This document shows, one piece after another, positions 16,799 to 26,200 of a DNA stretch of 64,000 nt; the first letter of the stretch is position 1; every line of letters starts with the position of its first letter. Source of the stretch: Brumimicrobium oceani. Its GTDB lineage: Bacteria > Bacteroidota > Bacteroidia > Flavobacteriales_D > Crocinitomicaceae. A program made the translations under genes and the position numbers. Where the stretch lies: the NCBI RefSeq assembly GCF_003143775.1, contig NZ_QFRJ01000007.1, positions 62,001 through 126,000 of the forward strand. The letters run 5' to 3'. The notes beneath the pieces are model-generated. The model made no database searches, was not told the origin of the DNA, and worked only from the letters and a program-made list of their open reading frames with translations.

Positions 16799-17113
16799 TT
16801 ACCTAGAAATCAATTCCTTCTCTTGCTCTCTCTTAAAGATCTTAGCATCTGCTACGAAAGTTCCAAAAGGAATCAAGGAAGCAAAGTAAGCCCAGAAGTT
16901 GGTCATGAAAGACCATTTTTTATCTTGGTTCACCACGAAAACCATGATGCAATAAGAAATAAACAAAAAGCCATGGGCCATTCCTACAATTTTGTTAGGC
17001 ATTGGCATTTCATACATGTATTTTAAAGGCATCGTTAATCCTAAAGCGAGGTAAGAAATTCCCTCTACCAAAGCCAAAACGCGGAGTATTCCTAAACTAG
17101 TTGAAAAATTCAT
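16799..17113 (-). CDS. DUF3817 family integral membrane protein
   Basis: The 104-residue product has about three hydrophobic segments: MNFSTSLGILRVLALVEG onward, IVGMAHGFLFISYCIMVFVV, and a third with FWAYFASLIPFGTFVADAK. The pattern GISYLALG plus GxxHGxLF and IPFGTF is characteristic of the DUF3817 family of small bacterial membrane proteins, whose function is unknown. A start four codons upstream (17125) overlaps the -7 box TATCTTTG at 17123-17130, so the ATG at 17113 is chosen. The gene diverges from leuS. Confidence 0.8.
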   Translation of the reverse strand: MNFSTSLGILRVLALVEGISYLALGLTMPLKYMYEMPMPNKIVGMAHGFLFISYCIMVFVVNQDKKWSFMTNFWAYFASLIPFGTFVADAKIFKREQEKELISR

Positions 17114-17122
17114 TTTTTTGTG

Positions 17123-17130
17123 CAAAGATA
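17123..17130 (-). promoter_or_regulatory. -7 box of the DUF3817 gene
   Basis: The minus strand reads TATCTTTG, a perfect TAnnTTTG match, nine bases before the chosen ATG. Confidence 0.5.
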
Positions 17131-17230
17131 TGGATTTTAAAGAGTGGTTTGGGTTAGTGATTTGTTAAAAATACGCTGCACCGAGTTTTTATTCTAAACC
17201 CTTACATAACTATATAACCTTAAAAAAAAT

Positions 17231-17238
17231 TATCTTTG
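17231..17238 (+). promoter_or_regulatory. -7 box of leuS
   Basis: TATCTTTG lies 28 bases before the leuS ATG, giving a predicted leader of about 24 bases. Confidence 0.5.
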
Positions 17239-17266
17239 CCCTTTCAAAAACGAAACAGCAAAAGGC

Positions 17267-20077
17267 ATGGAATACAATTTTAACGAGATAGAGAAGAAGT
17301 GGAGAAAATATTGGCAAGAAAACAATACTTATGTGGCCAAAATTGACAGTGAAAAGCCAAAATATTACGGTTTATCCATGTTTCCTTATCCTTCAGGGGC
17401 AGGATTACATGTCGGACACCCACTGGGATACATCGCTTCAGATATTTATGCGCGTTACAAAAGATTGAAAGGTTTCAATGTTTTACATCCAATGGGATAT
17501 GATTCTTTTGGTTTGCCAGCAGAACAATATGCTATTCAAACAGGTCAACATCCTGCGGTTACAACGGAAGAAAACTTGAAACGCTACCGTTCGCAGTTGG
17601 ATAAAATTGGTTTCTCTTTCGATTGGTCTCGTGAAGTAAGAACTTCAGATCCGCAATATTACAAATGGACACAGTGGATTTTTAAACAATTATTTGCTGC
17701 TTATTATTGTAATGACGCCAGTAAGGCAATGCCAATTGAAAACCTAGTTTCTGTTTTTGAAAAAGAAGGAAATACAAGTGTAAATGCTGTTACTGCTTAT
17801 GAAACAGAGTTTTCTGCAGAGGAATGGAATGCTTTTGATGCCAAGCAAAAAGATGCTGTTTTAATGGATTACCGTTTAACGTATTTGGCAGATTCATGGG
17901 TGAATTGGTGTCCAGCTCTGGGAACTGTTTTGGCCAATGATGAAATCGTGAATGGCGTTTCAGAACGTGGTGGACATCCTGTGGAGCAAAAATTAATGCG
18001 TCAATGGTCCATGCGAATTACAGCTTATGCTGAACGTTTATTGAAAGGTTTAGATAAGTTAGATTGGTCGGATGCAGTAAAAGACATTCAACGCAATTGG
18101 ATTGGGAAATCTGTTGGTGCTTCCGTTAATTTTGCTGTTGCAGATCATGATGAGGAAATCCAAGTTTTTACTACTCGTCCTGATACAATTTATGGTGTTT
18201 CATTTATGGTTTTAGCACCAGAACATGAATTGGTAACTCAAATTACAACAGACGAATACAAAGATGAAGTGAATGCTTATCAGCAAAAAGCTGGATTAAA
18301 GTCGGAGCGTGACCGTATGGCGGACACAAAAACGATTTCTGGGCAATTCACAGGAGCTTATGCTGTTCATCCGTTGAGTGGAGAAAAAATTCAAATTTGG
18401 ATTGGAGATTATGTTTTGGCTTCTTACGGAACAGGTGCTGTAATGGCGGTTCCATGTGGAGATCAGCGTGATTATGATTTCGCGAAGCATTTCGAAATTC
18501 CAATTAAAAATATATTTGCTGACGTTTCAATTGAAGAAGAAGCATACACTGAAAAGAAAGGAAAAATCGCTAATTCTGATTTCTTAAACGGATTGGAAGT
18601 TGCTGAAGCGATTCAAAAAGCAATTGAAGTTTTAGAAGACAAAAAAATAGGGAAAGCGAAAACAAATTACCGTTTACGTGATGCTGTTTTCTCTCGTCAA
18701 CGTTATTGGGGAGAACCTTTTCCAGTGTATTACGACAATGGCGTAGCGAAAACTATTGAAGATCAATTTTTGCCAATCGAATTACCAGAAGTAGACAAAT
18801 ATTTACCAACTCCAGATGGAAAACCACCATTAGGAAATGCAGACAACTGGTTTTGGGATACTGAAAAGAACGAATTAGTTGGAAGAGAAAGAGCCGAAGA
18901 AGAGCATGTTCACCCAATGGAATTGAACACAATGCCTGGTTGGGCAGGTAGTTCTTGGTATTTCTTGCGCTACATGGATCCACACAACGAGAAAGCATTT
19001 GTTGCCAAAGAAAAAGTGGATTATTGGAGTAATGTAGATTTATACATCGGTGGTGCAGAGCACGCTACGGGACACTTGTTGTACTCTCGTTTTTGGTCAA
19101 TGTTCTTGAATGACATGGGACATATTCCATTCGAAGAGCCATTTAAAAAGATGATTAACCAAGGAATGATCTTGGGAAGAAGTAGTTTTGTTTACCGTGA
19201 TAAAGCAAGTGGTAAATTCATCAGCTTCGGAAAACGTAAAGAATATAAAGTTGCAAGATTGCACGTCGATATCAACATTGTAGACAACGATAAATTAGAT
19301 ATTGAAGCTTTCAAAGCATCTCGAGAAGAATATGCAAATGCAGAATTTATCTTAGAAGATGATGGAACATACATCTGTGGAAATGAAGTTGAAAAGATGT
19401 CAAAATCTAAATTCAACGTTCAGAATCCAGATGATTTAGTTGAAAAATACGGTGCAGATACTTTAAGAATGTATGAAATGTTCTTGGGGCCAATTGAACA
19501 AGCAAAACCTTGGGACATTAAAGGAATCAATGGAGTAAATAATTTCTTACGTAAATTGTGGAGATTGTTCCATGACCAAGATGGAAATGTGAATCTTTCT
19601 GATGACAAAGCTGATGCAAAAGCATTGAAATCGGTACACAAAACCATCAAAAAAGCGCAGGAAGATATGGACAGATATGTGTTCAACACTTCCGTTTCTG
19701 CGATGATGATTTGTGTGAATGAATTGACAGAGCAAAAGTGCAACAACAAAACAGTTTTACAAGATTTAGTGGTTTTGTTAGCCCCTTACGCGCCACATAT
19801 TGCTGAGGAATTATGGTCTATTCTAGGAAATGAAGGCTCTGTAAATGACGCAACATATCCAGTTTGCAACGAAGATTATTTGGTAGAAGACGCATTTGAA
19901 TATCCAGTAAGTTTCAACGGGAAAATGCGTTTCAAAGTTGAATTGCCAAACAATTTATCGAAAGAAGACATCGAAAAAGAGGTTTTAGCCATGGAAAAAT
20001 CTCAAAAATATTTGGAAGGAAAAGCACCCAAAAAAGTGATTGTTGTTCCAGGTAGAATTGTGAATATTGTGGTTTAG
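17267..20077 (+). CDS. leuS: leucine--tRNA ligase
   Basis: LeuRS charges tRNA-Leu and hydrolyses mischarged products. The 936-residue protein has HVGH (residues 48-51) in YPSGAGLHVGHPLGY, the editing-domain motif TTRPDTIYG, the tryptophan-rich catalytic segment PGWAGSSWYFLRYMDP, and KMSKS at residues 710-714. It ends in an anticodon-binding domain and a short C-terminal domain closing in IVNIVV. It is longer than the E. coli enzyme because of insertions, for example near residues 155-200 and in the region before KMSKS. The promoter box is at 17231 and a hairpin repeat follows 13 bases after the stop codon. Confidence 0.97.
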   Translation: MEYNFNEIEKKWRKYWQENNTYVAKIDSEKPKYYGLSMFPYPSGAGLHVGHPLGYIASDIYARYKRLKGFNVLHPMGYDSFGLPAEQYAIQTGQHPAVTTEENLKRYRSQLDKIGFSFDWSREVRTSDPQYYKWTQWIFKQLFAAYYCNDASKAMPIENLVSVFEKEGNTSVNAVTAYETEFSAEEWNAFDAKQKDAVLMDYRLTYLADSWVNWCPALGTVLANDEIVNGVSERGGHPVEQKLMRQWSMRITAYAERLLKGLDKLDWSDAVKDIQRNWIGKSVGASVNFAVADHDEEIQVFTTRPDTIYGVSFMVLAPEHELVTQITTDEYKDEVNAYQQKAGLKSERDRMADTKTISGQFTGAYAVHPLSGEKIQIWIGDYVLASYGTGAVMAVPCGDQRDYDFAKHFEIPIKNIFADVSIEEEAYTEKKGKIANSDFLNGLEVAEAIQKAIEVLEDKKIGKAKTNYRLRDAVFSRQRYWGEPFPVYYDNGVAKTIEDQFLPIELPEVDKYLPTPDGKPPLGNADNWFWDTEKNELVGRERAEEEHVHPMELNTMPGWAGSSWYFLRYMDPHNEKAFVAKEKVDYWSNVDLYIGGAEHATGHLLYSRFWSMFLNDMGHIPFEEPFKKMINQGMILGRSSFVYRDKASGKFISFGKRKEYKVARLHVDINIVDNDKLDIEAFKASREEYANAEFILEDDGTYICGNEVEKMSKSKFNVQNPDDLVEKYGADTLRMYEMFLGPIEQAKPWDIKGINGVNNFLRKLWRLFHDQDGNVNLSDDKADAKALKSVHKTIKKAQEDMDRYVFNTSVSAMMICVNELTEQKCNNKTVLQDLVVLLAPYAPHIAEELWSILGNEGSVNDATYPVCNEDYLVEDAFEYPVSFNGKMRFKVELPNNLSKEDIEKEVLAMEKSQKYLEGKAPKKVIVVPGRIVNIVV

Positions 20078-20090
20078 GTAATTGAAAATT

Positions 20091-20159
20091 CCCCACCCGT
20101 GGAGGCGCAATGTGACCCCACCCGTGGAGGCGCAATGCATTGCGCCTCTACAGGTGGGG
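20091..20159. repeat. interspersed repeat: two direct copies plus one inverted copy
   Basis: Two identical 22-base units (20091-20112 and 20116-20137) contain CCCACCCGTGGAGGCGCAAT. They are followed directly by an inverted copy (20138-20159) with two changes, so the second and third units fold into a long hairpin. The central GAGGCGCAATGCATTGCGCC palindrome is GC-rich against the AT-rich neighbourhood. It begins 13 bases after leuS and may double as its terminator. Confidence 0.8.
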
Positions 20160-20251
20160 ATGAACCCGCGTCATCCGCGTTCCATTACAGCGCAAATACG
20201 GTTAATTTTCAGTAATTTTACATCTATCATAAAATTGTAACCCCGATCTCT

Positions 20252-22183
20252 ATGAAACAAGGCTCAAATCAATGGATTCTCATCGTCATTTTGGTGATTT
20301 CTGTTGTTTTAAGAATGTTCAATTTCTCGGAAATTCCGTTTACGCACGATGAATTTAGCGCTTTAGATCGCCTCCATTTCGATTCTTTTTCTGCTTTAAT
20401 TAACGAAGGAGTTAAAATTGACGGACACCCAGCAGGAGTGCAAGTTTTTCTATTTTATTGGTCAAAAATATTTGGTCTTTCAGAACAAGCACTCAAGTTT
20501 CCATTCATCGTTTTTGGAGTTTTGGCGGTTTATTTTACTTATCTCATCGGAAAAAAATGGTTTAATGAAACTGTTGGATTGTTAACTGCTGCAACTGTCG
20601 CAACTTTGCAGTATACGGTAATGTTTAGTCAAATTGCGCGACCATATATTAGCGGTTTGTTGTTCTCACTAATGATGGTTTATTACCTCACTAAACTCAT
20701 CCAAAAACCTGAAAAGAACTTCTATTTGAATGGAGTTTTATTTGTTATTTCTGGAGCATTATGTGCCTACAATCATCATTTTAGTCTGCTTTTCGCTGCA
20801 ATTGTTGGAATAAGTGGTGCTTTTTTTATAAAAAGAGAATATTTGCTCAAATATTCATTAATGGGAGTCGCGATTTTTGTTTTGTACGTCCCTCATCTTG
20901 AGATCTTTTTTTATCAATTGAGTTTAGGCGGTATAGACCAGTGGCTCGCCAAACCGAAGCCTGATTTTTTAATTGGTTTTATCAGTTTCATCTTTAATCA
21001 TTCTTGGGTTTTTATGCTCACGATTTTAGGAATCGCTTTGGGATTTGTATTCACAAAAAAGTCGGTAAAAATCAACTGGAAGCACTATCTTTTATTTTTT
21101 ACTTGGTTTTTAATTCCCTTTTTAGTGGGTTATTTTTATTCGGTTTATTTTAGCGCTGTTCTACATTACTCTGTGTTGATTTTTAGCTTCACCTTTATTC
21201 TGTTTTTAATCCTTGGTCACTTGCCAAACTGTAAGCCCAAAACGAATCTTATTTTAGTTTCAATTGTTCTTATTGCTGGATGCTATTCATTGATTTTTGA
21301 AAGACAGCATTACACTTATTTCTATCAGTCTTGTTACGTTAAAGTGCTTGAGGATTATAAGGAAATAAACGAAAAAGAAGAAAGTGTGCTGTCCATTATT
21401 CAATCTGTTGAGCACATCAATGATTACTACACAGAACAATTAGAAATTGATAGAAACTATAAATGGTATGCCGATTTTGAATCGATGAAGGAACTAAAAT
21501 CATTTATCTCTGAGCGTTTTGATCAATACGACAAACTTTATTTAGGAAGTTTACATAATATAGATCCGGTGGCTATTCCAATCATTATGGAGTATTATCC
21601 AAATATGGAAATTGAGAATAATTATTTTGGTGGAGCAACTTATCTTTTCTCGAAGAAAGCTACTCAATCTGGTAATCGCATTTCCACAATTTCTCATTTG
21701 GATTTTGAAAAGGATACTGAATCATTTTGGAGTTATGCTCCTCAAAATCTTACGAGTAGAAGCGCTGTTTCCGGACATAAATCTTACTTGATGGATTCCT
21801 TAAATGAATGGGGACCCAGCTATGATATTGGGCTTAATGAAATCATGAAAGGCAACTCGAATTTCATTGATTTTTCGGTTCAAGCAAAGTCATTGGAAGA
21901 TTTTAATGGTGCATTACTGGTGGTGGCATTAGAGGCTGGAGGAGAGTCAATTTACTGGACGGGAATTCCATTGGATGCTTTAAAAACTTCAGACCGTTCA
22001 AATTCAGATTGGTCGAAAGCATATGTTACGCTTAAGCTGTCGGATATTTATTTGAATTACAGCGATATAAAGCTGAAAGCCGTGGTTTGGAATAAAAATA
22101 AGGGGATGTTTTTACTCGATGATTTTAGTGTGAAGTTGAGAGAGGGAAATGAAGTTGTTTATGGCGTTTTTAATGGCTTTTAG
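20252..22183 (+). CDS. membrane glycosyltransferase, GT39/ArnT-like
   Basis: The 643-residue product has roughly ten hydrophobic helices in its first 345 residues, then a soluble C-terminal domain of about 290 residues. The first periplasmic loop carries THDEFSALDRL, the Asp-Glu signature seen in dolichyl-phosphate-mannose mannosyltransferase and ArnT-type enzymes (GT39/GT83). The GHPAG and ARPYISGLL motifs fit too. Such enzymes transfer sugars from polyprenyl-phosphate donors to proteins or lipids on the outer face of the inner membrane. The substrate is unknown. It is preceded by the repeat at 20091 and stands alone. Confidence 0.75.
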   Translation: MKQGSNQWILIVILVISVVLRMFNFSEIPFTHDEFSALDRLHFDSFSALINEGVKIDGHPAGVQVFLFYWSKIFGLSEQALKFPFIVFGVLAVYFTYLIGKKWFNETVGLLTAATVATLQYTVMFSQIARPYISGLLFSLMMVYYLTKLIQKPEKNFYLNGVLFVISGALCAYNHHFSLLFAAIVGISGAFFIKREYLLKYSLMGVAIFVLYVPHLEIFFYQLSLGGIDQWLAKPKPDFLIGFISFIFNHSWVFMLTILGIALGFVFTKKSVKINWKHYLLFFTWFLIPFLVGYFYSVYFSAVLHYSVLIFSFTFILFLILGHLPNCKPKTNLILVSIVLIAGCYSLIFERQHYTYFYQSCYVKVLEDYKEINEKEESVLSIIQSVEHINDYYTEQLEIDRNYKWYADFESMKELKSFISERFDQYDKLYLGSLHNIDPVAIPIIMEYYPNMEIENNYFGGATYLFSKKATQSGNRISTISHLDFEKDTESFWSYAPQNLTSRSAVSGHKSYLMDSLNEWGPSYDIGLNEIMKGNSNFIDFSVQAKSLEDFNGALLVVALEAGGESIYWTGIPLDALKTSDRSNSDWSKAYVTLKLSDIYLNYSDIKLKAVVWNKNKGMFLLDDFSVKLREGNEVVYGVFNGF

Positions 22184-22192
22184 AAGGGTTAT

Positions 22193-22372
22193 TTACCTAA
22201 AATCTTTAATCGTGTCATCAAAATATTTTTTCATCTTGAAAAGCCCTTTCCAACTTCCGAATTTTGGAATATTCTTTTCTCCACCATCTTTTGATTGCTT
22301 TTTCAGAACCTCTATAAAATCGACTAACTCATCTCCCAAGTAAACTCCCCAATTCCAATCACGCCAGAGCCT
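22193..22372 (-). pseudogene. decayed DUF2281 (VapB-like antitoxin) C-terminal fragment
   Basis: The minus strand is open for 59 codons to a TAA at 22193-22195 with no plausible start, and a TGA lies immediately upstream at 22373-22375. It reads like real protein: DELVDFIEVLKKQSKDGG followed by IPKFGSWKGLFKMKKYFDDT and IKDFR. The pattern of LVDFIE, then PKFGS-KGLFKM and a final DF, is what I recall for DUF2281 antitoxin-like proteins. The N-terminal part is missing and no toxin gene is adjacent. It lies wedged between the convergent glycosyltransferase and FrnE genes. Assignment is tentative. Confidence 0.45.
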
Positions 22373-22384
22373 TCAGTTTAAATT

Positions 22385-23014
22385 CTATTCCATCCCTGCC
22401 TTCTCCAAAAACTCCATAAAAACTTCCACACTCTGAGCACCAGAAATGGCATATTTCCCATCTTTTACGAAGAACGGAACGCCTTGTACTCCAATACTTC
22501 TTGCTTTTTGAATATCAGCTCTTAAATCATCAGAAAATGCATCACTTTGTAGTACGTCCATGCACTTATCTTTAGAGATTCCCACCTTTTCAGCTAATTC
22601 TTGTAACGTTGGCGCATCATCTATGTTTTTTCCTTCCTCAAAGTGCGCTTTGAGTAAAAGCTCCTTAACTTCTGCTTGCTTTCCTTCTTTTTTGGCTAAA
22701 TGTAAAATTCTATGGGCATTAATTGAATTGGCTACAATTGATTTGTCGAAGTCAAAGTTTAATCCTTCGCCTTTTGCCATGGCGGTAACTTGGCCAAACA
22801 TTTGGTTTACCTGCTCCAAAGACATCCCTTTAGAGTCTGCTAAATGCTGTTGAGCATTTAAACTGGGATCCGTTTTTAAATCAGCGTTAAGTAAAAAGCT
22901 TTTGTATTCAATTTCAATATCCTCGAGTTTCAAGGCGGCAATGGCTTTCTCCAATCGGCGTTTTCCAATATAGCAAAAAGGGCACATGACATCACTCCAA
23001 ATTTCTAACTTCAT
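22385..23014 (-). CDS. DsbA-family oxidoreductase, FrnE-like
   Basis: The 209-residue protein starts MKLEIWSDVMCPFCYIGKRR, a thioredoxin-fold strand with a CPFC active site at residues 11-14. A helical insertion follows, then the cis-proline segment GVQGVPFFV. This is the pattern of the FrnE / 2-hydroxychromene-2-carboxylate isomerase-like DsbA subfamily, whose members are thiol-disulfide oxidoreductases. There is no signal peptide, so it should be cytoplasmic. It is a single gene, convergent with the glycosyltransferase. The redox partner is unknown. Confidence 0.88.
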   Translation of the reverse strand: MKLEIWSDVMCPFCYIGKRRLEKAIAALKLEDIEIEYKSFLLNADLKTDPSLNAQQHLADSKGMSLEQVNQMFGQVTAMAKGEGLNFDFDKSIVANSINAHRILHLAKKEGKQAEVKELLLKAHFEEGKNIDDAPTLQELAEKVGISKDKCMDVLQSDAFSDDLRADIQKARSIGVQGVPFFVKDGKYAISGAQSVEVFMEFLEKAGME

Positions 23015-23288
23015 TTTTTTATCTTTTTCTATTTTGCTTGGTCGGAAACAGACGATTTTTACAAATTGTATAGATTTTGAGAATTATTTTATTTTTATTT
23101 CTTTAGGAGATGCCTTAGCATCAGCCGACAAGAAAAAAGATAAGATAAACTCAAGTTGTGTTTCCGCCCAAACACTATTTAATAATTGCGAGTCCCAAAA
23201 CTGTGAATCCTAACAATTGTCAATAGAATTTGTTTTTTAGGAGTACTGAATTTCATTTTTTACAGGCCCGAGCGTTTGATAATGCAGA

Positions 23289-24035
23289 TTACAAAGAGTC
23301 TAGAATTTCCATAAACCTTTCTCTACTTAATCTAGACAATGGGATTTCAGTTCCGTCTTTCATTACAATTGTTCCTCCATCTCCTCTATCGTAACGTTCT
23401 AAATAGTTGATGTTAATGATGTGAGATCGATGACAACGTATAAAATCTGGCAAACACAAAGTATCTTCATAATCTTTTAAAGTGCGAGAAGTAAAGACTT
23501 TTCGACCATCGTTTAAATGAAAATAAGTATAGTTTCTGTCGGATTGACAATGAACAATATCTTTCACGTCAAAAACGTACATGGAGCTTTTGGTGCGAAT
23601 AACGATTCTCTTGTTGTTGTGTTTTAGATTATTGACCAAAGCTTCGTATCTCACTGATAGATCAGACTTTGTTTGTATAGCATCAATTGCATTTTCAAGC
23701 GCACTTTCCAGTTCTTCTATTTCCACAGGTTTTAAGATGTAATCCAATGCTGAGAATTTTATGGCACGAATAGCAAATTCCTGATGAGCGGTCACGAAAA
23801 TAATCTGAAAATCTCTGTTTTTTAGTCTATCCAGCAAATCAAACCCGGAACCGTCTGGCATCTGAATATCAAGTAAAACGATATCTGGTTGATGTTTCTG
23901 AATTGCCAATAAGCCCGCTTCAACACCATCTGCTTCTTCAACCACCTGCAAAGGGAAATTTGTTTGTGAAACCATTTTATTTAACATTGAGCGCGTGCGT
24001 CTTTCATCATCTATAATGATAACCTTGTAGTCCAT
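23289..24035 (-). CDS. LytTR-family response regulator
   Basis: The 248-residue protein has an N-terminal receiver domain with acidic pocket D9, D10 and phospho-acceptor D56 in DIVLLDIQMP. It has a C-terminal LytTR DNA-binding domain from about residue 145 (IVHCQSDRNYTYFHLNDGRK, FIRCHRSHIININYLERY). Such regulators bind promoters as dimers when phosphorylated by LytS/AlgZ-like kinases. The start codon lies 11 bases after the stop of the kinase gene, so the two form an operon and very probably a two-component pair. No target genes can be named. Confidence 0.93.
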   Translation of the reverse strand: MDYKVIIIDDERRTRSMLNKMVSQTNFPLQVVEEADGVEAGLLAIQKHQPDIVLLDIQMPDGSGFDLLDRLKNRDFQIIFVTAHQEFAIRAIKFSALDYILKPVEIEELESALENAIDAIQTKSDLSVRYEALVNNLKHNNKRIVIRTKSSMYVFDVKDIVHCQSDRNYTYFHLNDGRKVFTSRTLKDYEDTLCLPDFIRCHRSHIININYLERYDRGDGGTIVMKDGTEIPLSRLSRERFMEILDSL

Positions 24036-24046
24036 AAGCGAGTATT

Positions 24047-26200
24047 TTAATAATTAATTTTAAAGGGCGTTGTAATGGTGACTAGTGTTCCCGTCTCTTT
24101 TTCTTGGTTTAAATCTTCAATGCGTAAATATCCTTTACTTTTGTGCTTTTCATTGAGTAATGAAATCCTTCCTTTCGTTAAATCAATGGCCATACTGCGA
24201 TGATTTTCTGAGTCAGCAGACTTTTTTTTCTTTGAGGAAGCCTTTCTTCCAACACCGTTATCCTCTATGATAAATTTAAATAAATTTCCAACAATTTCAT
24301 ATTTTATTCGGATTAATCCATTATTAACTTTGTCTAAAGCGCCATGTTCAATTGCATTTTCGATGAAAGGTTGAACCAACATGGGAGGTATAAAAACTCT
24401 TGCTTGGTCTTCTATTGAATCGCTTTCAATGGTGAAATCAAATCTGTCTTCGAAACGCATTTTCTGAATGACTAAATAACGATTAATAATCTCTATTTCT
24501 TTTTCTAAACTAATAAATTCTTTGGCGTTATTTTCTAGCATTAAGCGCATTAGCTTTGAAAAATGCACTAAGAATTTTGAGGAGTTTTTAATGTCTTCAT
24601 CATAAATATAGCTTTGAATCACAGACATTGCATTAAAAATAAAATGCGGATTCATTTGGGAACGGAGGAGGGTTTGTTGTAATTCTATTTCTCTCTGTTT
24701 TTTCTTCAGTTGCTCTTGTTTGTTTTTGTTTTTTATGAGGACAAAAATGGCCACGAAAAGACCAATGGAGACCAAAAGAATAGCTAGAATTAGTTGATTT
24801 AGCTTTTTTGAGTAAGTAAGCTTATTTTGAATTAATAAACGTTCGGAGAGTTCTTCTTCCAACTTTTTCTCTTGCTCAATTATTTTTCGCTCCTTCTGCT
24901 CCGTTTTAAAAAGTTCACTGAGTTCTGCTACTTTACGATCAGTTTCTTGACTATAAATGCTGTCACTCATTTTTATATATTGTCTGTAGTAAAGATTGGC
25001 CTCTTTATGATTTCCTTGTTTATACTTAATTTCGGCATATTTAAAATAGGCTTTATGAAGTGGTAAAACTAGATTTTTATTCTGCCAATAGTTTATCGCT
25101 TTTTTAATATAGACTTCAGATTGTTGTAATTGGTTTTTCGATAAGTGTAGCTGAGATATTAAACAGTAGAGCTCGCCTTTTTCTTCATCTCCTGTGGTGA
25201 TGGCTGAGAATTGCAGACTGAGTTCATAGTTTTTGGCTGCTAAATCAATGTCGCCCTTATCGAAATAAGCTTTTCCAATATTTTTATGGACATTCACCAG
25301 CCCTGTATTATATTGAATGTTATAAAAATTGATTAATGATTTTTGATAGTACTGTATACTTTTGCTTAGCTCCTTTTTGGCGTTGTATAGTTCTCCCAAG
25401 TAATTGTAAAGTTGACCCGAAACATAATCTATGTTTAGACCTTTAAGTAGTTCCTGAGCTTCTAGAAATGCTTCCTCTGCTTTGTCGAACTGACCTAATT
25501 CGAAATGAATGTGTCCTATACTCACCAAATGACTCACAGTATTTGCAGAAAGCTTGTTTTCTTTTGCAAAAGAGATTCCTTTTTGTTGATTTTGAATTGC
25601 TTTTTGAAAATCTTCAATTTCTAAATAAAATAATGAGGCAATATCATGAATGGAAGAGGCTAAAGATTTTACATCACTTTGTTTTGCGTATTTGATAGAT
25701 AAATTAAAGAAGTCTATGATGGATTGCTCATCTATATTCGCCTTACAAGTAGATATGGCATAGAAAACACTTTTTCGTGTCGCATCTTTGTAGTGTTCGA
25801 TGTTGCCTTTAATTTTTGCGTATTCTTCTTCAGAAATAGTTTCCTTTTTTAAGCATTTTATTATTCCCTCAACCAAAAGTAAATCCTCTTTCTGTAATTC
25901 CTGCCCTATGATGTCAAAGGTGTTTTTTGTGCCACCCAATCTGGTATTGTTAAATTGCGTTACAAGCAAGGCAATTTTTCCTTTGTCTGATAATTGTGAA
26001 ATATAATTCGAACGCTGTTTGATCACTGAATCACACGCCAAAGTATTACTTTGACTCAGATAAGAAATCCAGGAGAGGTAGTGTTTTTCTTTTTCTGCAT
26101 TGGTCTGTGCATTTACGATTTTTCGTTCATAGTTTATTTCATTGCCTGCGAAAAGTGCAAATGAGATAATTAGAATAAAAGTCGAAATAATGAATTTCAT
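24047..26200 (-). CDS. TPR sensor histidine kinase, LytS/His_kinase type
   Basis: The 717-residue protein begins with a signal peptide (MKFIISTFILIISFALFAG). A long periplasmic tetratricopeptide-repeat region follows (about residues 150-430, for example GQFDKAEEAFLEAQELL). Then come a coiled coil, one membrane helix (LILAILLVSIGLFVAIFVLI) and a cytoplasmic kinase. The kinase is the His_kinase/LytS type, with the phospho-acceptor His in QMNPHFIFNA (H519) and ATPase motifs PPMLVQPFIENAIEHG and DNGVGRKAS. It is cotranscribed with the LytTR regulator. TPR sensors of this layout are common in Bacteroidota, and the signal sensed is unknown. Confidence 0.92.
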   Translation of the reverse strand: MKFIISTFILIISFALFAGNEINYERKIVNAQTNAEKEKHYLSWISYLSQSNTLACDSVIKQRSNYISQLSDKGKIALLVTQFNNTRLGGTKNTFDIIGQELQKEDLLLVEGIIKCLKKETISEEEYAKIKGNIEHYKDATRKSVFYAISTCKANIDEQSIIDFFNLSIKYAKQSDVKSLASSIHDIASLFYLEIEDFQKAIQNQQKGISFAKENKLSANTVSHLVSIGHIHFELGQFDKAEEAFLEAQELLKGLNIDYVSGQLYNYLGELYNAKKELSKSIQYYQKSLINFYNIQYNTGLVNVHKNIGKAYFDKGDIDLAAKNYELSLQFSAITTGDEEKGELYCLISQLHLSKNQLQQSEVYIKKAINYWQNKNLVLPLHKAYFKYAEIKYKQGNHKEANLYYRQYIKMSDSIYSQETDRKVAELSELFKTEQKERKIIEQEKKLEEELSERLLIQNKLTYSKKLNQLILAILLVSIGLFVAIFVLIKNKNKQEQLKKKQREIELQQTLLRSQMNPHFIFNAMSVIQSYIYDEDIKNSSKFLVHFSKLMRLMLENNAKEFISLEKEIEIINRYLVIQKMRFEDRFDFTIESDSIEDQARVFIPPMLVQPFIENAIEHGALDKVNNGLIRIKYEIVGNLFKFIIEDNGVGRKASSKKKKSADSENHRSMAIDLTKGRISLLNEKHKSKGYLRIEDLNQEKETGTLVTITTPFKINY

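Noticed and set aside
23038-23053. TTGGTCGGAAACAGAC repeated exactly at 45099-45114
   Set aside because: A single shared 16-mer is about what chance allows in 64 kb on two strands. The flanks do not align, and only the second copy forms a hairpin.
22986-23213. 75-codon plus-strand frame after frnE
   Set aside because: It overlaps the start of the FrnE-like gene on the other strand and has a composition typical of intergenic sequence.
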